From IMG/VR virus record IMGVR_UViG_3300009109_000194, positions 1 to 41,916 of that record: 41,916 nucleotides of DNA; one strand, given 5' to 3'. Origin of the DNA: a virus. The position numbers and the translations under genes are program-made. Positions 9,184-19,100 of the stretch are shown piece after piece; position 1 is the stretch's first letter; each line of letters starts with the position of its first letter. A model generated the notes under the pieces. That model was not told where the DNA came from, did no database searches, and worked only from the letters and a program-made list of their open reading frames with translations.

Positions 9184-10147
9184 ATTAGTAATATCAGGTG
9201 GTGATAGTTTTACCTTTGGCAGTGAGTTGTCAGATATTGATGAAACTGGAAAGACGCTTGTCCAGCTAATGCCAAGTAAATTTTCCTGGGCAGATCTAGT
9301 AGCACAAAAATTAAAAGCAATACATATTAATACTGCTTGGCCTAGTCGAAGTAATAGTTTTATTACTAGGCATATCATACACGAAGTATCTAAAGCATTA
9401 CACTACAATCAGAACATTAATTCCGGAATACTCGGACGGCCAGGCCGAATTCGTCCGTATAGACCTAATGAAATATTCGTTCAAGTAATGTGGACATATC
9501 TTGGAAGACACGAAGTTCTTGTTAATAATTTACTTCACGAGTATGATCGAGGAGGCAAAGCAGGCAAGCCTGGAACTGGTCCAATATATTATGATAGACC
9601 GGATTCTCCATGGTTTAATGTAGATCCACATAGTGCTTTAGATGATGTTGATAATAAACTTATAGGGTTTGCAAATTATATAGAAGAGTATTATAAAGTT
9701 ACTGGAGAGTTAACTGATCATTATATATCTCTTAAAGAAATTTTATTTTTACAAGAATTTTTAGAGAATAGAAACATTAAATATATGTTTACGTATGTAC
9801 ACTCTGAGGTTATAGATCAACTTACTGGTATAGATGTAAAAAATGAATATACAACAGATTTAGATACACCTATAGATATTATTGATGAACTGCGTAGAGA
9901 AATAAAATTTGATGAGTGGTTTAGTTTTTCTTCTTGGGAAATGTTTGATAGAAAATCGTATGGTGGATTTAAACGCCCAGAAAAAGATTATATTGGTTTT
10001 TGGAATTGGGCAGCCGGATCACAACGCACAAGTCCAACAAAGAAGAGGAAAAAATATAAATTTGGTCCTGGAGGCCACCCATTAGAACAAGCACATATAG
10101 ATGCGGCGGAGATAATATATGATCACATTAGTAATCTCTGGGGGTGA
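9173..10147 (+). CDS. GDSL/SGNH-like protein A
   Basis: 324 residues starting at GTG. The N-terminal strand LVISGGDSFTFGSEL carries the block I GDS motif of SGNH/GDSL hydrolases; SRSNSFITRHI provides a possible oxyanion Asn; FVQVMWT is a core strand; and GGHPLEQAHIDAAEIIYDHI near the end supplies a GHP-type catalytic His. SGNH enzymes hydrolyse or transfer acyl groups on lipids and glycans. It is closely related to the next gene. The same GDSF motif occurs in the proteins at 11417 and 13615, so this island has four such paralogues. The 3' end overlaps the next gene by 29 nt. Fold assignment is reasonable; substrate unknown. Confidence 0.8.
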   Translation: MSVKLVISGGDSFTFGSELSDIDETGKTLVQLMPSKFSWADLVAQKLKAIHINTAWPSRSNSFITRHIIHEVSKALHYNQNINSGILGRPGRIRPYRPNEIFVQVMWTYLGRHEVLVNNLLHEYDRGGKAGKPGTGPIYYDRPDSPWFNVDPHSALDDVDNKLIGFANYIEEYYKVTGELTDHYISLKEILFLQEFLENRNIKYMFTYVHSEVIDQLTGIDVKNEYTTDLDTPIDIIDELRREIKFDEWFSFSSWEMFDRKSYGGFKRPEKDYIGFWNWAAGSQRTSPTKKRKKYKFGPGGHPLEQAHIDAAEIIYDHISNLWG

Positions 10148-11027
10148 TAGTTTCACGTTTGGTAGTGAATTGTCAGATGATTGTGGCACGATGCACGTGC
10201 CGGTAGTCACCAGCACACCCTATCATCGACCAACTCAACCTATAAGGCTAGGGCCATTCGCAGCTGCAAGTAAACATTCTTGGGCCAATTTAACAGCAAA
10301 TAAATTAAATGCAAAACATATTAACACGGGAGAGAGTGGCCGTAGTAATTCCTATATTGTTAGGCATATTATTAATATAATATATGAAGCATTAGAACAC
10401 AACTATAAACCTGACGAAATATTTGTTCAAGTAATGTGGACATTTGTGGCAAGACAAGAAATTGCTGTAAATTTTGACATAAAAAGGTATGATAGTCCGT
10501 GGTTTGCTGTAGATCCTTATGTATGTGAGGATGAGACTAAATCAAATTGGTTTAAAAAAGTATCCAAAAGTGTGCCAAATTGGCAAGAAGTACATGATGA
10601 TATGCATAAGCGATATTTAATAAACAAAGATTTAGGGTTAGTAGACTATGCAAAATCATATTATACAGTTGTAAGTGATTTGCATGACAAATATACATCA
10701 CTACAGAAAATTTTAATGCTACAAGACTTTTTAGAGAGTAGAAATGTTAAATATATGTTTACATATGTCAATGAACATGTAATGAAAGGCCTTATTAGTA
10801 TAGATAAGTTTACTAATGGCTTACATAGTTTTATAAAATTTGATGAGTGGTTTAAATTTCCCGGCGATAAAGAGTTTATGGGGTTCGATGATTGGGCAAA
10901 AGCAAATGGTTATCCATATGCTACGTCACATCCACTTGAACAGGCACATAAAGATGCCGCGGAACTGTTATATGAAAAAGCCAAACAAATTATCACAGGA
11001 AGCGTGGGGCCAATACCCGGAGAGTGA
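10119..11027 (+). CDS. GDSL/SGNH-like protein B
   Basis: 302 residues. It repeats the design of the preceding gene: LVISGGDSFTFGSELSD at the start, SRSNSYIVRHII, FVQVMWTFVARQE, DSPWF-VDP, LQDFLESRNVKYMFTYV, then SHPLEQAHKDAAELLYE. The shared blocks and almost identical first 50 bases mark a tandem duplication, with divergence by insertions and deletions (for instance a 30-residue insert after SELSD here). The ATG is inside the previous gene. The putative catalytic Ser, Asn and His are all kept. Confidence 0.8.
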   Translation: MITLVISGGDSFTFGSELSDDCGTMHVPVVTSTPYHRPTQPIRLGPFAAASKHSWANLTANKLNAKHINTGESGRSNSYIVRHIINIIYEALEHNYKPDEIFVQVMWTFVARQEIAVNFDIKRYDSPWFAVDPYVCEDETKSNWFKKVSKSVPNWQEVHDDMHKRYLINKDLGLVDYAKSYYTVVSDLHDKYTSLQKILMLQDFLESRNVKYMFTYVNEHVMKGLISIDKFTNGLHSFIKFDEWFKFPGDKEFMGFDDWAKANGYPYATSHPLEQAHKDAAELLYEKAKQIITGSVGPIPGE

Positions 11028-11028
11028 T

Positions 11029-11178
11029 GTGCAAGAAAAATTAAAAAGTTTAATAGTACACAAACCTAGTAAAGGTTATCGTTGGTTACGGGATAAGATA
11101 CTTACTATTAAACGAGAACTTAAATATCGTAAACGTTTAAAAGAATTGAAAAAGAAAGATCCATTTATATATAAATGA
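11029..11178 (+). CDS. Small basic protein (49 residues)
   Basis: Short frame starting at GTG, one base after the stop of the preceding gene, with GGAGAG (11019-11024) at suitable spacing. The product is strongly basic (many Lys and Arg, for example GYRWLRDKIL and KRLKELKKKD) and ends FIYK; it could bind nucleic acid or be a small helical accessory protein. Its stop overlaps the start of the Smr gene (ATGA), which supports real coupling. The same frame stays open upstream to 10840, but that part is a shadow of the SGNH-like gene. Confidence 0.55.
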   Translation: MQEKLKSLIVHKPSKGYRWLRDKILTIKRELKYRKRLKELKKKDPFIYK

Positions 11179-11417
11179 ACATATTAGATTTACACGGTTA
11201 TAACTTACAAGATGCATACAACGAAACATTAAGTTTTCTCAGAGATATGCACAAAGACAAAGAGAAAAAAGTAAAAGTTATTACTGGTAAAGGAGCAATT
11301 GCAAAAGAATTCCCTTTTTGGATAGAAAAAAGTTCTTATATAAAAAGGTTTGAACCAACAAATGATGGAGGTTGTTGGTACATCACTATGGCTGATCAAT
11401 ACCGACCAACAATGTAA
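11175..11417 (+). CDS. Small Smr-domain protein
   Basis: 80 residues covering little more than one Smr (small MutS-related) domain. The LDLHGYNLQDA motif at 4-14 and VITGKGA in the middle are the two signatures, and a GGCWYITM strand follows. Smr domains are often nucleases acting on DNA or RNA. Stand-alone small versions are common in phages and bacteria. It is coupled to its neighbours at both ends (ATGA start overlap, TAATG stop overlap). Its presence within a glycan-like island is unexplained. Confidence 0.75.
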   Translation: MNILDLHGYNLQDAYNETLSFLRDMHKDKEKKVKVITGKGAIAKEFPFWIEKSSYIKRFEPTNDGGCWYITMADQYRPTM

Positions 11418-12004
11418 TGATTTTTACCAATGGTGATAGTTTTACTTACGGAGATGAATTAGATAAACCGTATAGCGAAGCATGGCCGTATATTTTATCA
11501 CAGATGCTTAATTTAGACGTAGTAAATTTTGGTGAAAATGGTAAAGATAATGCTGGTATAGTACAAACAACAAAAGATTATTGGTCTATTACTGGTAGTT
11601 TTTCTGAAGCCTTCCCGCCTACAATTTGGATTATACAGTGGTCAACATTCAGACGATTTAACGACAACCCCCCAATAGATGTAATATTACAAAAATTAGA
11701 CAAGCAATATTTGCTTGATTTATACTTTGTACATGTAAGAGACTTACAAGATTGGTTTGAAGAGCATAATTTTTCTTATATAATGTTTAATGGTTTTGAT
11801 AATGAAAAATACATAAGTGATAGTGATTCAGAGTTTAAGCAACTAGTTGACGATAAGTATTTTATAGGCTGGCCAGATGAAGCAGTAGTAAATTGGGTAT
11901 ATGAATATGAACATGGTCCTAGAGGCCACCCAAGAGCAGAAGGCCATAGAAGAATAGCGGAAATACTCTATGAAAATATTAGGAGTAAGTTGCGGTTTCC
12001 ATGA
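11417..12004 (+). CDS. GDSL/SGNH-like protein C
   Basis: 195 residues, shorter than copies A and B. The N-terminus MIFTNGDSFTYGDEL carries the GDS block; GENGKDNAGIV is a GxxN-type block III; and GPRGHPRAEGHRRIAEIL supplies the C-terminal GHP His. This is the most compact and canonical member of the four. The start overlaps the Smr stop by one base (TAATG) and the 3' end overlaps the carbamoyltransferase by 35 nt. Probably an esterase or acyltransferase of the SGNH clan; substrate unknown. Confidence 0.82.
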   Translation: MIFTNGDSFTYGDELDKPYSEAWPYILSQMLNLDVVNFGENGKDNAGIVQTTKDYWSITGSFSEAFPPTIWIIQWSTFRRFNDNPPIDVILQKLDKQYLLDLYFVHVRDLQDWFEEHNFSYIMFNGFDNEKYISDSDSEFKQLVDDKYFIGWPDEAVVNWVYEYEHGPRGHPRAEGHRRIAEILYENIRSKLRFP

Positions 12005-13571
12005 TGCGGCAATTAGTTTAATAGATGACGGTGAAATATTGTTCGCTGGACACGCAGAACGTTATAGCAAAGTAAAACACGATAAAGAATTAAACAGCAA
12101 GTTACTTAACAACGCATTAGATTATGGTTACCCCGATTTTGTCTCATACTATGAAAATCCGTGGCTTAAGAAAACTAGACAGTTGTATTCCGGGCAATGG
12201 AAAGACTTGTTTACAGAGTTTAGCATTAAAAAGAAAATAGCATACAACACAGGGTTTAGATGGAACAAAACTAGTTTTAATTATCATAATCATCACCACA
12301 GCCACGCCGCCGCAGGCTTCCAAACAAGTCCTTTTAATGATGCCACTGTAGTAGTAATAGATGCTATTGGAGAATGGGATTGTATTACGTTATGGAATGC
12401 ATATTATGATGGTAATGGCCAAGCCTGCTATGAAAGAATTTGGGGAGCAAAGTATCCTAATAGTGTAGGACTGTTTTACAGTGCGATGACGCAAAAAGTT
12501 GGCTTGCGGCCGTTAGATGAAGAGTATATTTTAATGGGTATGGCAGCATATGGAGAGCCAATTTATAATAGAGAAATACTAGATAAGTTTTGGAAAATTG
12601 GCGGTCCGAAAATACTTCGTGCAAGAGAAAACTTACATTTAGGCACTGATTGGCACAGTGGCCCGCCATGGACGTCACAAGATGACGATATGGTAGAACA
12701 AGACCAATACGATATAGCCGCTTCTGCTCAAGTTGCACTAGAACAAGTTGTAACATACATAATGAATTTTGCACGGCGTATTGGCAAGTCTCCTAATTTA
12801 GTTTACATGGGAGGTGTTGCGTTAAATTGCGTTTGTAATACTAATATTTCCCGCATTTGGGAGGATGTTTGGATTATGCCCAATCCTGGTGATGCTGGCA
12901 GTAGTTTAGGCGCGGCCGCCCTAACATATGGTAAGAAACTAAACTGGCGAGGGCCGTTCCTGGGGTATGATATAAAAGGTGAATACCCAGATGGAGAAAT
13001 TATAAAAGAATTAATGTCCTCACGTCAAATTGTGGGCGTTGCCAACGGTAGAGCGGAGTTTGGTCCAAGGGCACTAGGCAATAGGACATTGTTTGCTGAT
13101 CCACGCGGGCCAGACATTAAAGATAAAGTAAATGAGATAAAGCGTCGGCAAAAGTTTAGGCCGTTTGCTCCAATGATACTCGAAGAGAGATCAGAAGAGT
13201 ACTTTGAAATGCCACTAGTAACTACACCAGCACATCCTTCTACACGCCCTTCTTTTTCCGTACATAAGTCAGGTCAACCGCATCATTTTACAATGACACA
13301 CATTCCAAGTCCGTTTATGCAGTATGTAGGACGGTGTAGACAGCCAGATAAGTTTCCGGCGATTGTACATAAGGATGGCACAAGCAGAGTGCAGACGGTA
13401 GGGCCAAATGATAATCCTAATGTACGTAAATTGCTTAAGATGTGGGAATATTATACAGGTTGTCCAATGTTGTTAAATACTAGTTTAAACATTAGAGGCG
13501 AGCCAATGGTAAATGACATTGAAGACGCCAAGCGTTTTACTGAACTATACGGTGTAAAAGTATGCACATAA
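11970..13571 (+). CDS. NodU/HypF-type carbamoyltransferase
   Basis: 533 residues. Transfers carbamoyl from carbamoyl phosphate, via carbamoyladenylate, to a hydroxyl on a sugar or small molecule. N-terminal MKILGVSCGFHDAAISLI matches the Kae1-like ATP-binding start; NHHHSHAAAGF at 107-117 is the metal site; MGMAAYGEP, GGVALNCVCNT and GDAGSSLGAA follow; and FGPRALGNRT, FRPFAPMI and TGCPMLLNTSLNIRGEPM in the last third define the carbamoyltransferase domain. All landmark motifs are present, so it is likely active. The C-terminus ends soon after the last motif and is slightly short. NodU homologues modify Nod factor; others act on antibiotics and polysaccharides. The context (SGNH, sulfotransferase-like and radical-SAM genes) fits glycan decoration. 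Confidence 0.93.
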   Translation: MKILGVSCGFHDAAISLIDDGEILFAGHAERYSKVKHDKELNSKLLNNALDYGYPDFVSYYENPWLKKTRQLYSGQWKDLFTEFSIKKKIAYNTGFRWNKTSFNYHNHHHSHAAAGFQTSPFNDATVVVIDAIGEWDCITLWNAYYDGNGQACYERIWGAKYPNSVGLFYSAMTQKVGLRPLDEEYILMGMAAYGEPIYNREILDKFWKIGGPKILRARENLHLGTDWHSGPPWTSQDDDMVEQDQYDIAASAQVALEQVVTYIMNFARRIGKSPNLVYMGGVALNCVCNTNISRIWEDVWIMPNPGDAGSSLGAAALTYGKKLNWRGPFLGYDIKGEYPDGEIIKELMSSRQIVGVANGRAEFGPRALGNRTLFADPRGPDIKDKVNEIKRRQKFRPFAPMILEERSEEYFEMPLVTTPAHPSTRPSFSVHKSGQPHHFTMTHIPSPFMQYVGRCRQPDKFPAIVHKDGTSRVQTVGPNDNPNVRKLLKMWEYYTGCPMLLNTSLNIRGEPMVNDIEDAKRFTELYGVKVCT

Positions 13572-13580
13572 AAATTTCGC

Positions 13581-13606
13581 CACACCAGGTAGTTTATTTG
13601 GGTGTG
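13581..13606 (+). other. Imperfect stem-loop in the only sizeable gap of the left run
   Basis: The 43-nt gap after the carbamoyltransferase stop contains CACACC (13581-13586) and its inverse GGTGTG (13601-13606) around a 14-nt loop. No T-tract follows, so a terminator is unlikely; it may be an mRNA processing or stability element. Confidence 0.3.
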
Positions 13607-13614
13607 ACTCGGCC

Positions 13615-14304
13615 ATGACCTCCATTGCATTTTGTGGTGATAGTTTTTGTAAAATATATGACGAACAACCATATCTGGGATGGCCAAATTTATTATGGCA
13701 CCATTATGATGCTAACATTGTATGTGACGGTATGGCCGGCTGTGCTTTAATTCATTCGTATGAAAAGCTTTTACCAGTGGTAGATAAAGCAGATTATGTA
13801 ATATTTTGTATTACAGATCCTGCTAGGTTACCAAATAGAGAAGCATTGCCAATGTTTTACAATCCAAGGCCCTGGATTGGATGCTCCGGGGACCGCGGCC
13901 CACCTTCTACAATCGAACAATCCGCTCTTAAATATTATAAACATATTTTTTATGAAGAATATCATAACATGGCACAAAAAGGTATATTAATGCAAATAGA
14001 TGAATTAATGGTTCAAAAACAAAAAAAATGTATTTGGTTTCCTTGTTTTGAAAATAGTATGCAAGAATATATACCACAAAGTGGACCAATTGCTGATATT
14101 AGCTTAGGAGAAATTAGCTTCAATGAATATAAAAATAAAGGTTTTTCTAAGAAAAAATACAGTGATGTAAAAATAGAAGATGATAGAATATGTCATTTGA
14201 GTGAAGAAAATAATATTAAGATGGCTAATTTAATTATTGATATAATTAAAAATGATAATTTTAATCCTAAAGAAATAAAACTGGGAGATTATTTTAATGG
14301 CTAA
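13615..14304 (+). CDS. SGNH-like protein D
   Basis: 229 residues. It begins with SIAFCGDSFCKIY, related to the GDSF motif of the three other SGNH-like proteins of the run, and ends with HLSEENNIKMANLIIDII, where the His could be the catalytic one. The block III Asn is less clear (DGMAGCALIHS), so activity is doubtful. The middle is Tyr- and Met-rich, and the C-terminal third is Lys-rich. The start is 43 nt after the carbamoyltransferase and has no strong ribosome site. The 3' end overlaps the next gene by 8 nt. Confidence 0.68.
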   Translation: MTSIAFCGDSFCKIYDEQPYLGWPNLLWHHYDANIVCDGMAGCALIHSYEKLLPVVDKADYVIFCITDPARLPNREALPMFYNPRPWIGCSGDRGPPSTIEQSALKYYKHIFYEEYHNMAQKGILMQIDELMVQKQKKCIWFPCFENSMQEYIPQSGPIADISLGEISFNEYKNKGFSKKKYSDVKIEDDRICHLSEENNIKMANLIIDIIKNDNFNPKEIKLGDYFNG

Positions 14305-14989
14305 AAACGGAAAGAGTGATGTTAGTAAACATGATTTTGAAAAACTAGCAAATAGTAAGAAAAGTAAAGACAGAACACCATTCCCTGCAGGGAAGGTTCC
14401 TGAACGTGAATCAGAAGATACTATAGTTATCTATGGTGCTAAACGTGCTGGTAATCATTACTTACAGAGTTATTTTCATTCAATTGGTGAGAAGTGTGAG
14501 TTTAGGCATGAAGCAGCTCATGCTAAAAAGTTATTTTTAACAAAAGGCAAACAGTTAATTATACTTGTACGTAATCCAGAAGACCAGATAATATCTAATA
14601 CCTATAGTATGTTTAATGCTGATAAAGATGGGTATGGTGTTGGTACAAAAGATCGACCATTAAAAGATTTATCTGCCCAGGCTATACCTTATCAAGTAGT
14701 AGGACAAGCATGTGAATATTTAAAAAAATTCACAGACACTATGATTACATTAACTATGTCATATCCATTTCAATTCGTATTGTATGATACCATAATACAG
14801 AATAAATTAAATAGTATATACACGCAACGTGATCCACAGTACTATAAAGATTATATATTAAATTACGACGATATTTTAATAATGTTAGCAAATAGCGATA
14901 TTTGTGAATATTGTTTAACACATTGGCGTGCTTATAACTTACAACAAACTGTCTACTATCCAGAATTAGCAAATGTTAATAAATCGTAA
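14297..14989 (+). CDS. Sulfotransferase-like P-loop protein
   Basis: 230 residues. A basic, disordered first 40 residues precede IYGAKRAGNHYLQSYF (46-61), which resembles the 5'-phosphosulfate-binding loop of sulfotransferases. LIILVRNPEDQIISN (87-101) matches the 3'-phosphate motif (RdPrd...S). Both PAPS sites are therefore recognisable, and the rest is helical as in the family. Sulfotransferases move sulfate from PAPS to sugars or other acceptors. It overlaps its neighbours by 8 and 17 nt. A second protein of similar type stands alone at 33002-33724. A non-catalytic P-loop function is the alternative. Confidence 0.65.
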   Translation: MAKNGKSDVSKHDFEKLANSKKSKDRTPFPAGKVPERESEDTIVIYGAKRAGNHYLQSYFHSIGEKCEFRHEAAHAKKLFLTKGKQLIILVRNPEDQIISNTYSMFNADKDGYGVGTKDRPLKDLSAQAIPYQVVGQACEYLKKFTDTMITLTMSYPFQFVLYDTIIQNKLNSIYTQRDPQYYKDYILNYDDILIMLANSDICEYCLTHWRAYNLQQTVYYPELANVNKS

Positions 14990-16154
14990 AATTCTCTCAA
15001 ATACTACGGCAACTAAATTCCAAGTAAGAAGAAAATATAGAGAACGTAAAGGTCCTTTATTAGAAAAAGATTATACATGTTGGTATCCACATCGTAGTCT
15101 AACAATTGATCAACTAGGAGAATGTTATATATGTACATGTGAAGCATGGTTACCTTATTCTGTTGGAAATATTTTAGAATTCGATGATCTTACCGACATT
15201 TGGACTAATAATATTGCTAGAAAACTCCAAAACAATACTAAAACCGGCACAACATTTAAATTTTGTGATACTTCAATTTGTAATCCGTGGTCAAAATCGT
15301 ATCAACAAGCAAGAGCGTTACCATATCAAATTGCAATTTGTACAGATGATAGTTGTAATTTGCGATGCCCTAGTTGTCGTACTGATCTGATTCATTTTAA
15401 TAAAGGTCCAATATACGAAAAAAGAAAATTATATACTGATAGAATTACATCGTTAATGAAAGACTTTGATCTACCTGTTTCGTGTGCTTTGGGTGGTAGT
15501 GGAGAGATTTTTAGTTCTAAAATTTTGTCTGATGTTTTGTATAATTATGAGCCAAATGATAAACATCGATTTAAAATTAAAACTAATGGAACTCTTATAG
15601 ATAACCGAGTTAAAGATAGTCCAATTATGCAAAAACTTTCAGAATTTACAATCAGTATTGATGCTGGGAGCAAATCAGTATATGATGTTGTAAGACCTCC
15701 GGCTAACTGGAATAAATTAAGATCAAATTTAGATTTTTTAAGGGAAAATAATTTTCAATTATCTTTTAATTTTGTCCTCCAAAAAGCCAATTTATATGAT
15801 GTAATTAATTTTGCAGATTTATGTGAGCATTATGGTGCTATAGGACACTATGAAGGTATAAATGATTGGGGTACATGGAATTACGAAACTTATTTAAAAC
15901 AAAGAATCCATCAACCTGAAGATGAATTATATTCCGAGTGGAATAAAATTAAAGAACAACTTCTTCAGCATTCATGGAGAGATTATTTAATATTTGCTTC
16001 TAATATTGATACAGAAAACCAATTTACATATGAGAGATTATATTCCAAACACCCAAACAAGAATTATTTACCGCTAGGATACAATGAAAATGATGGGACA
16101 TACCACAGTGAAAGACATCCGATGCTAGGTCTTAAATGGACATTAGATAATTAA
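14973..16154 (+). CDS. Radical SAM protein with N-terminal Cys domain, paralogue 5
   Basis: 393 residues. Radical-SAM triad CNLRCPSC at C128, C132 and C135; the glycine-rich strand is GGSGE (174-178) in place of GGEP; ISIDAGSKSVYDVVRP follows the SPASM-enzyme pattern. Before the triad are C36, C51, C54, C56, C98 and C103, again an N-terminal auxiliary cluster domain, but with a pattern different from the four proteins at the start of the window. The barrel is most like the MoaA/SPASM type. Very AT-rich. It overlaps the sulfotransferase-like gene by 17 nt and lies six bases before the large repeat gene. Substrate unknown. Confidence 0.87.
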   Translation: MLINRKILSNTTATKFQVRRKYRERKGPLLEKDYTCWYPHRSLTIDQLGECYICTCEAWLPYSVGNILEFDDLTDIWTNNIARKLQNNTKTGTTFKFCDTSICNPWSKSYQQARALPYQIAICTDDSCNLRCPSCRTDLIHFNKGPIYEKRKLYTDRITSLMKDFDLPVSCALGGSGEIFSSKILSDVLYNYEPNDKHRFKIKTNGTLIDNRVKDSPIMQKLSEFTISIDAGSKSVYDVVRPPANWNKLRSNLDFLRENNFQLSFNFVLQKANLYDVINFADLCEHYGAIGHYEGINDWGTWNYETYLKQRIHQPEDELYSEWNKIKEQLLQHSWRDYLIFASNIDTENQFTYERLYSKHPNKNYLPLGYNENDGTYHSERHPMLGLKWTLDN

Positions 16155-16160
16155 TTAGTT

Positions 16161-19100
16161 ATGTACGACAAAATATATAGGAAAGATTATGATATTCAAC
16201 AGGCGTCCGAAAGATGTAAAACGAGACATTATTGGTACATTGATAATGGGGTTGATTGTAGTGATTTTGATTTTAATTGGACTCCTGTTCCATGGGAATC
16301 TAGATTTACTCACGTATTCCCTAGTAAATGGCAACGTGACGGAGGTATTAGGTTAGTAAACAAAGACTATCCTAATGGCGATGTTAAATTTAATAAAGAA
16401 AAGCAAGTTAGTAGAGTTCCCATTAAAGATAAATGGGTACTTGATCCTGATACTGATTATATCCATTTTGATTTTAGCTGGCATCCAGATACATTTACAG
16501 GGGTATATACTTATGTCTTCCCATCACAGTGGCAACGTGATGGAGGTACTAGGTATGTAATAGAGCCTGACGCTCCTATTAAATACGTATCTGATCAAGT
16601 AACAGTAAGAATACCAAATAAGGATAATTGGAGGCTGAACAAATATACTGACTATACTAATTTCGACTTTAGTTGGCATCCAGATTTATCGCAAGGCGTG
16701 TATAATTATATATTCCCATCACAGTGGCAACGTGATGGCGGCACACAATATATGGTTGACCGGCTCGCTTTTCCTAAGTACGTATCCGATCAAATAACAA
16801 AACGCATTAGTGATTTAAGATATTGGACAATACCAGATGATGTAGATACTGATGCGTTTGACTTTAGTTGGCATCCTGATCCAGCACATGGATCATGGAC
16901 ATACGTTTTTCCTTCATTATGGCAACGTAATAGTAGCGTAACGTATCGTATAATGCCAGACGCACCAAAAAAATATGTAAGTGATCAAGTAATACGTCCA
17001 CTACCTAATAAAAAAGATTGGATAATTCCTGACAATATAGATGAGGATAGTTTTGATTTTAGTTGGATGCCTGACCCAGATGATCCTCCATACATATATG
17101 TTTTTGGCACACAATGGCAAAAGGATGGCGGCCCAATATATAAAGTAGAAGGTGCTACTGAAATATCTTACTGTACTGAACAATATGCAAAAGCAGTACC
17201 GGGTAGAATGCGTCACTGGCATATAACACCAACAGGCACAGACTATAGTTCATTTGATTTTAGTTGGCATCCAGAAGAGGCACAAAAAGACTATAAACAC
17301 ATATTTGGTACACAATGGCAAAGAACAAGTCCTATATATTACTATAGCGGAAGTGATCCTAACCCTAAAGTAAATTACGTAAGTGACCAACGTGTTACAA
17401 TGAAAAGTAATGCGTTGCCACGTTACACAATAGAAACAACACTAGAAGATTTAATAGAATCACATCCTGAAGAACGCTTTTGGGCGTTAAATGCAGAGAT
17501 GGATTATGACAAGTTTGATTTTAGTTGGCATCCTGATTTAAGTCAAATGGATTATGTCCATGTGTTTGGTTCTCAGTGGCAAAAGCATAGTCAAACATAC
17601 TATGTTAATGCTCCTGCTTATTTGAAAGGTAATACCCACTTAAATTTTGTGGGTGATCAAAAGGTAGTAGCGAATAGTACTCTAGATATATTTTATATGG
17701 ACAGAGGTGGTGAAGGAAGTAAGGAACGCTTCAATTCACTGGCTCTGAGACACTCTCAGACGCTCAAGACACGCTACTTTGGTAATACTCGCGATACTTT
17801 ACTGCGTTGTGCTAAAAAATGCAAGACAAAGCGTTTTTGGGCGGTGTCAAGTGAGAATAGTTATGGTGATTTTAATTTTGACTGGCATTGTGAGCCATGG
17901 CAAAATGGTATGCTCCATGTGTTTGGTTCAAAATGGAATAAATGGAGTAATACGTTCCTTGTAAATGCTGATGACTTTATTCGTACGTTTGATTGGGCAG
18001 ATAAAATAGAGGATGTGTATAATTTAAACTTCGTAGAGGATCAACTAGTAACTACACTGGATGATTTAAACAATATTATATTTTTGGACTTTGGTAACAG
18101 TAATGCTGAAGAAGCATATGAAACTGTATACAGTAAGCACCCAAGAGTTAAACGTATACGCTTTTTTGACAACTATTTGGATACATTTAAGAGAATAATG
18201 GCCAAAGCCGATACAGATTATTTTTGGGTCACTAGTAGCATATGCGATTATAGCCAATTTGACTTTAGTTGGCAACCGGAGCCGTGGCAGGACACAATGT
18301 TACACACATTCCAAAGCGGAGAACAGAAGTTTGGTGATACTTTCTATGTTAATAAGGCACATGCAGAGGAACAGTTAAAAGATATTAAGTTATTGGACTG
18401 GTATGACAAAGTAAACTATTGTAATGAGCAAATAGTAACAAGAACAGAGTGGCCTGAAGTAATATATGACACAGATTTAGTTACTGCTATAAAAGAACAC
18501 ACATTTGAGTCACCTTATGTTGCTTTTAAACATAGATCAATGGCCGAATATAAAACAAATTACGACCCAAGTGTTTGGCGCTCAGAAGATCGCTCTTTAC
18601 ACGTACTTTCACAGAGTGGATCTGTGTCCGTAGTACCGAAAGACTGTAAAGAGCAAATTTCAAGGCAAGTTTATGACTATCCCTATATCTTGCGCCACGA
18701 AGGCATTTATATGCCCGATAAACCACAAGATATAGTGTTTATTTCATATGATGAAAAGAATGCCCAGGAAAACTATGAAGTGTTATTAAAATCCTTTCCA
18801 TATGCTAAACGAGTTGATGGCGTAGAGGGTATGCTTAATGCTATGCAAGAAGCGGCACGTATATGTGAAACTCCATACTTTTATGCTGTATTTGCTAAAA
18901 CAGTATTGCATGAAAACTTTAAATTCAACTACCAACCCGATTGGTTATCTAATCCTAAAAACTATGTCTTTTATGCGTATAATCCTGTGTTAGACTATAG
19001 TTATGGACACGGTAGTATTGTTATGTACGATGCAGAGTGGCTTAAGGATGTTACAGAGGCAGAATTAGATATAGATTTTACAACTACACACGAAATAGAA

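Noticed and set aside
10840-11028. The upstream part of a longer plus-strand frame over the SGNH-like gene B.
   Set aside because: It is the shadow of that gene in another frame; only the part after 11029 is outside and looks real.
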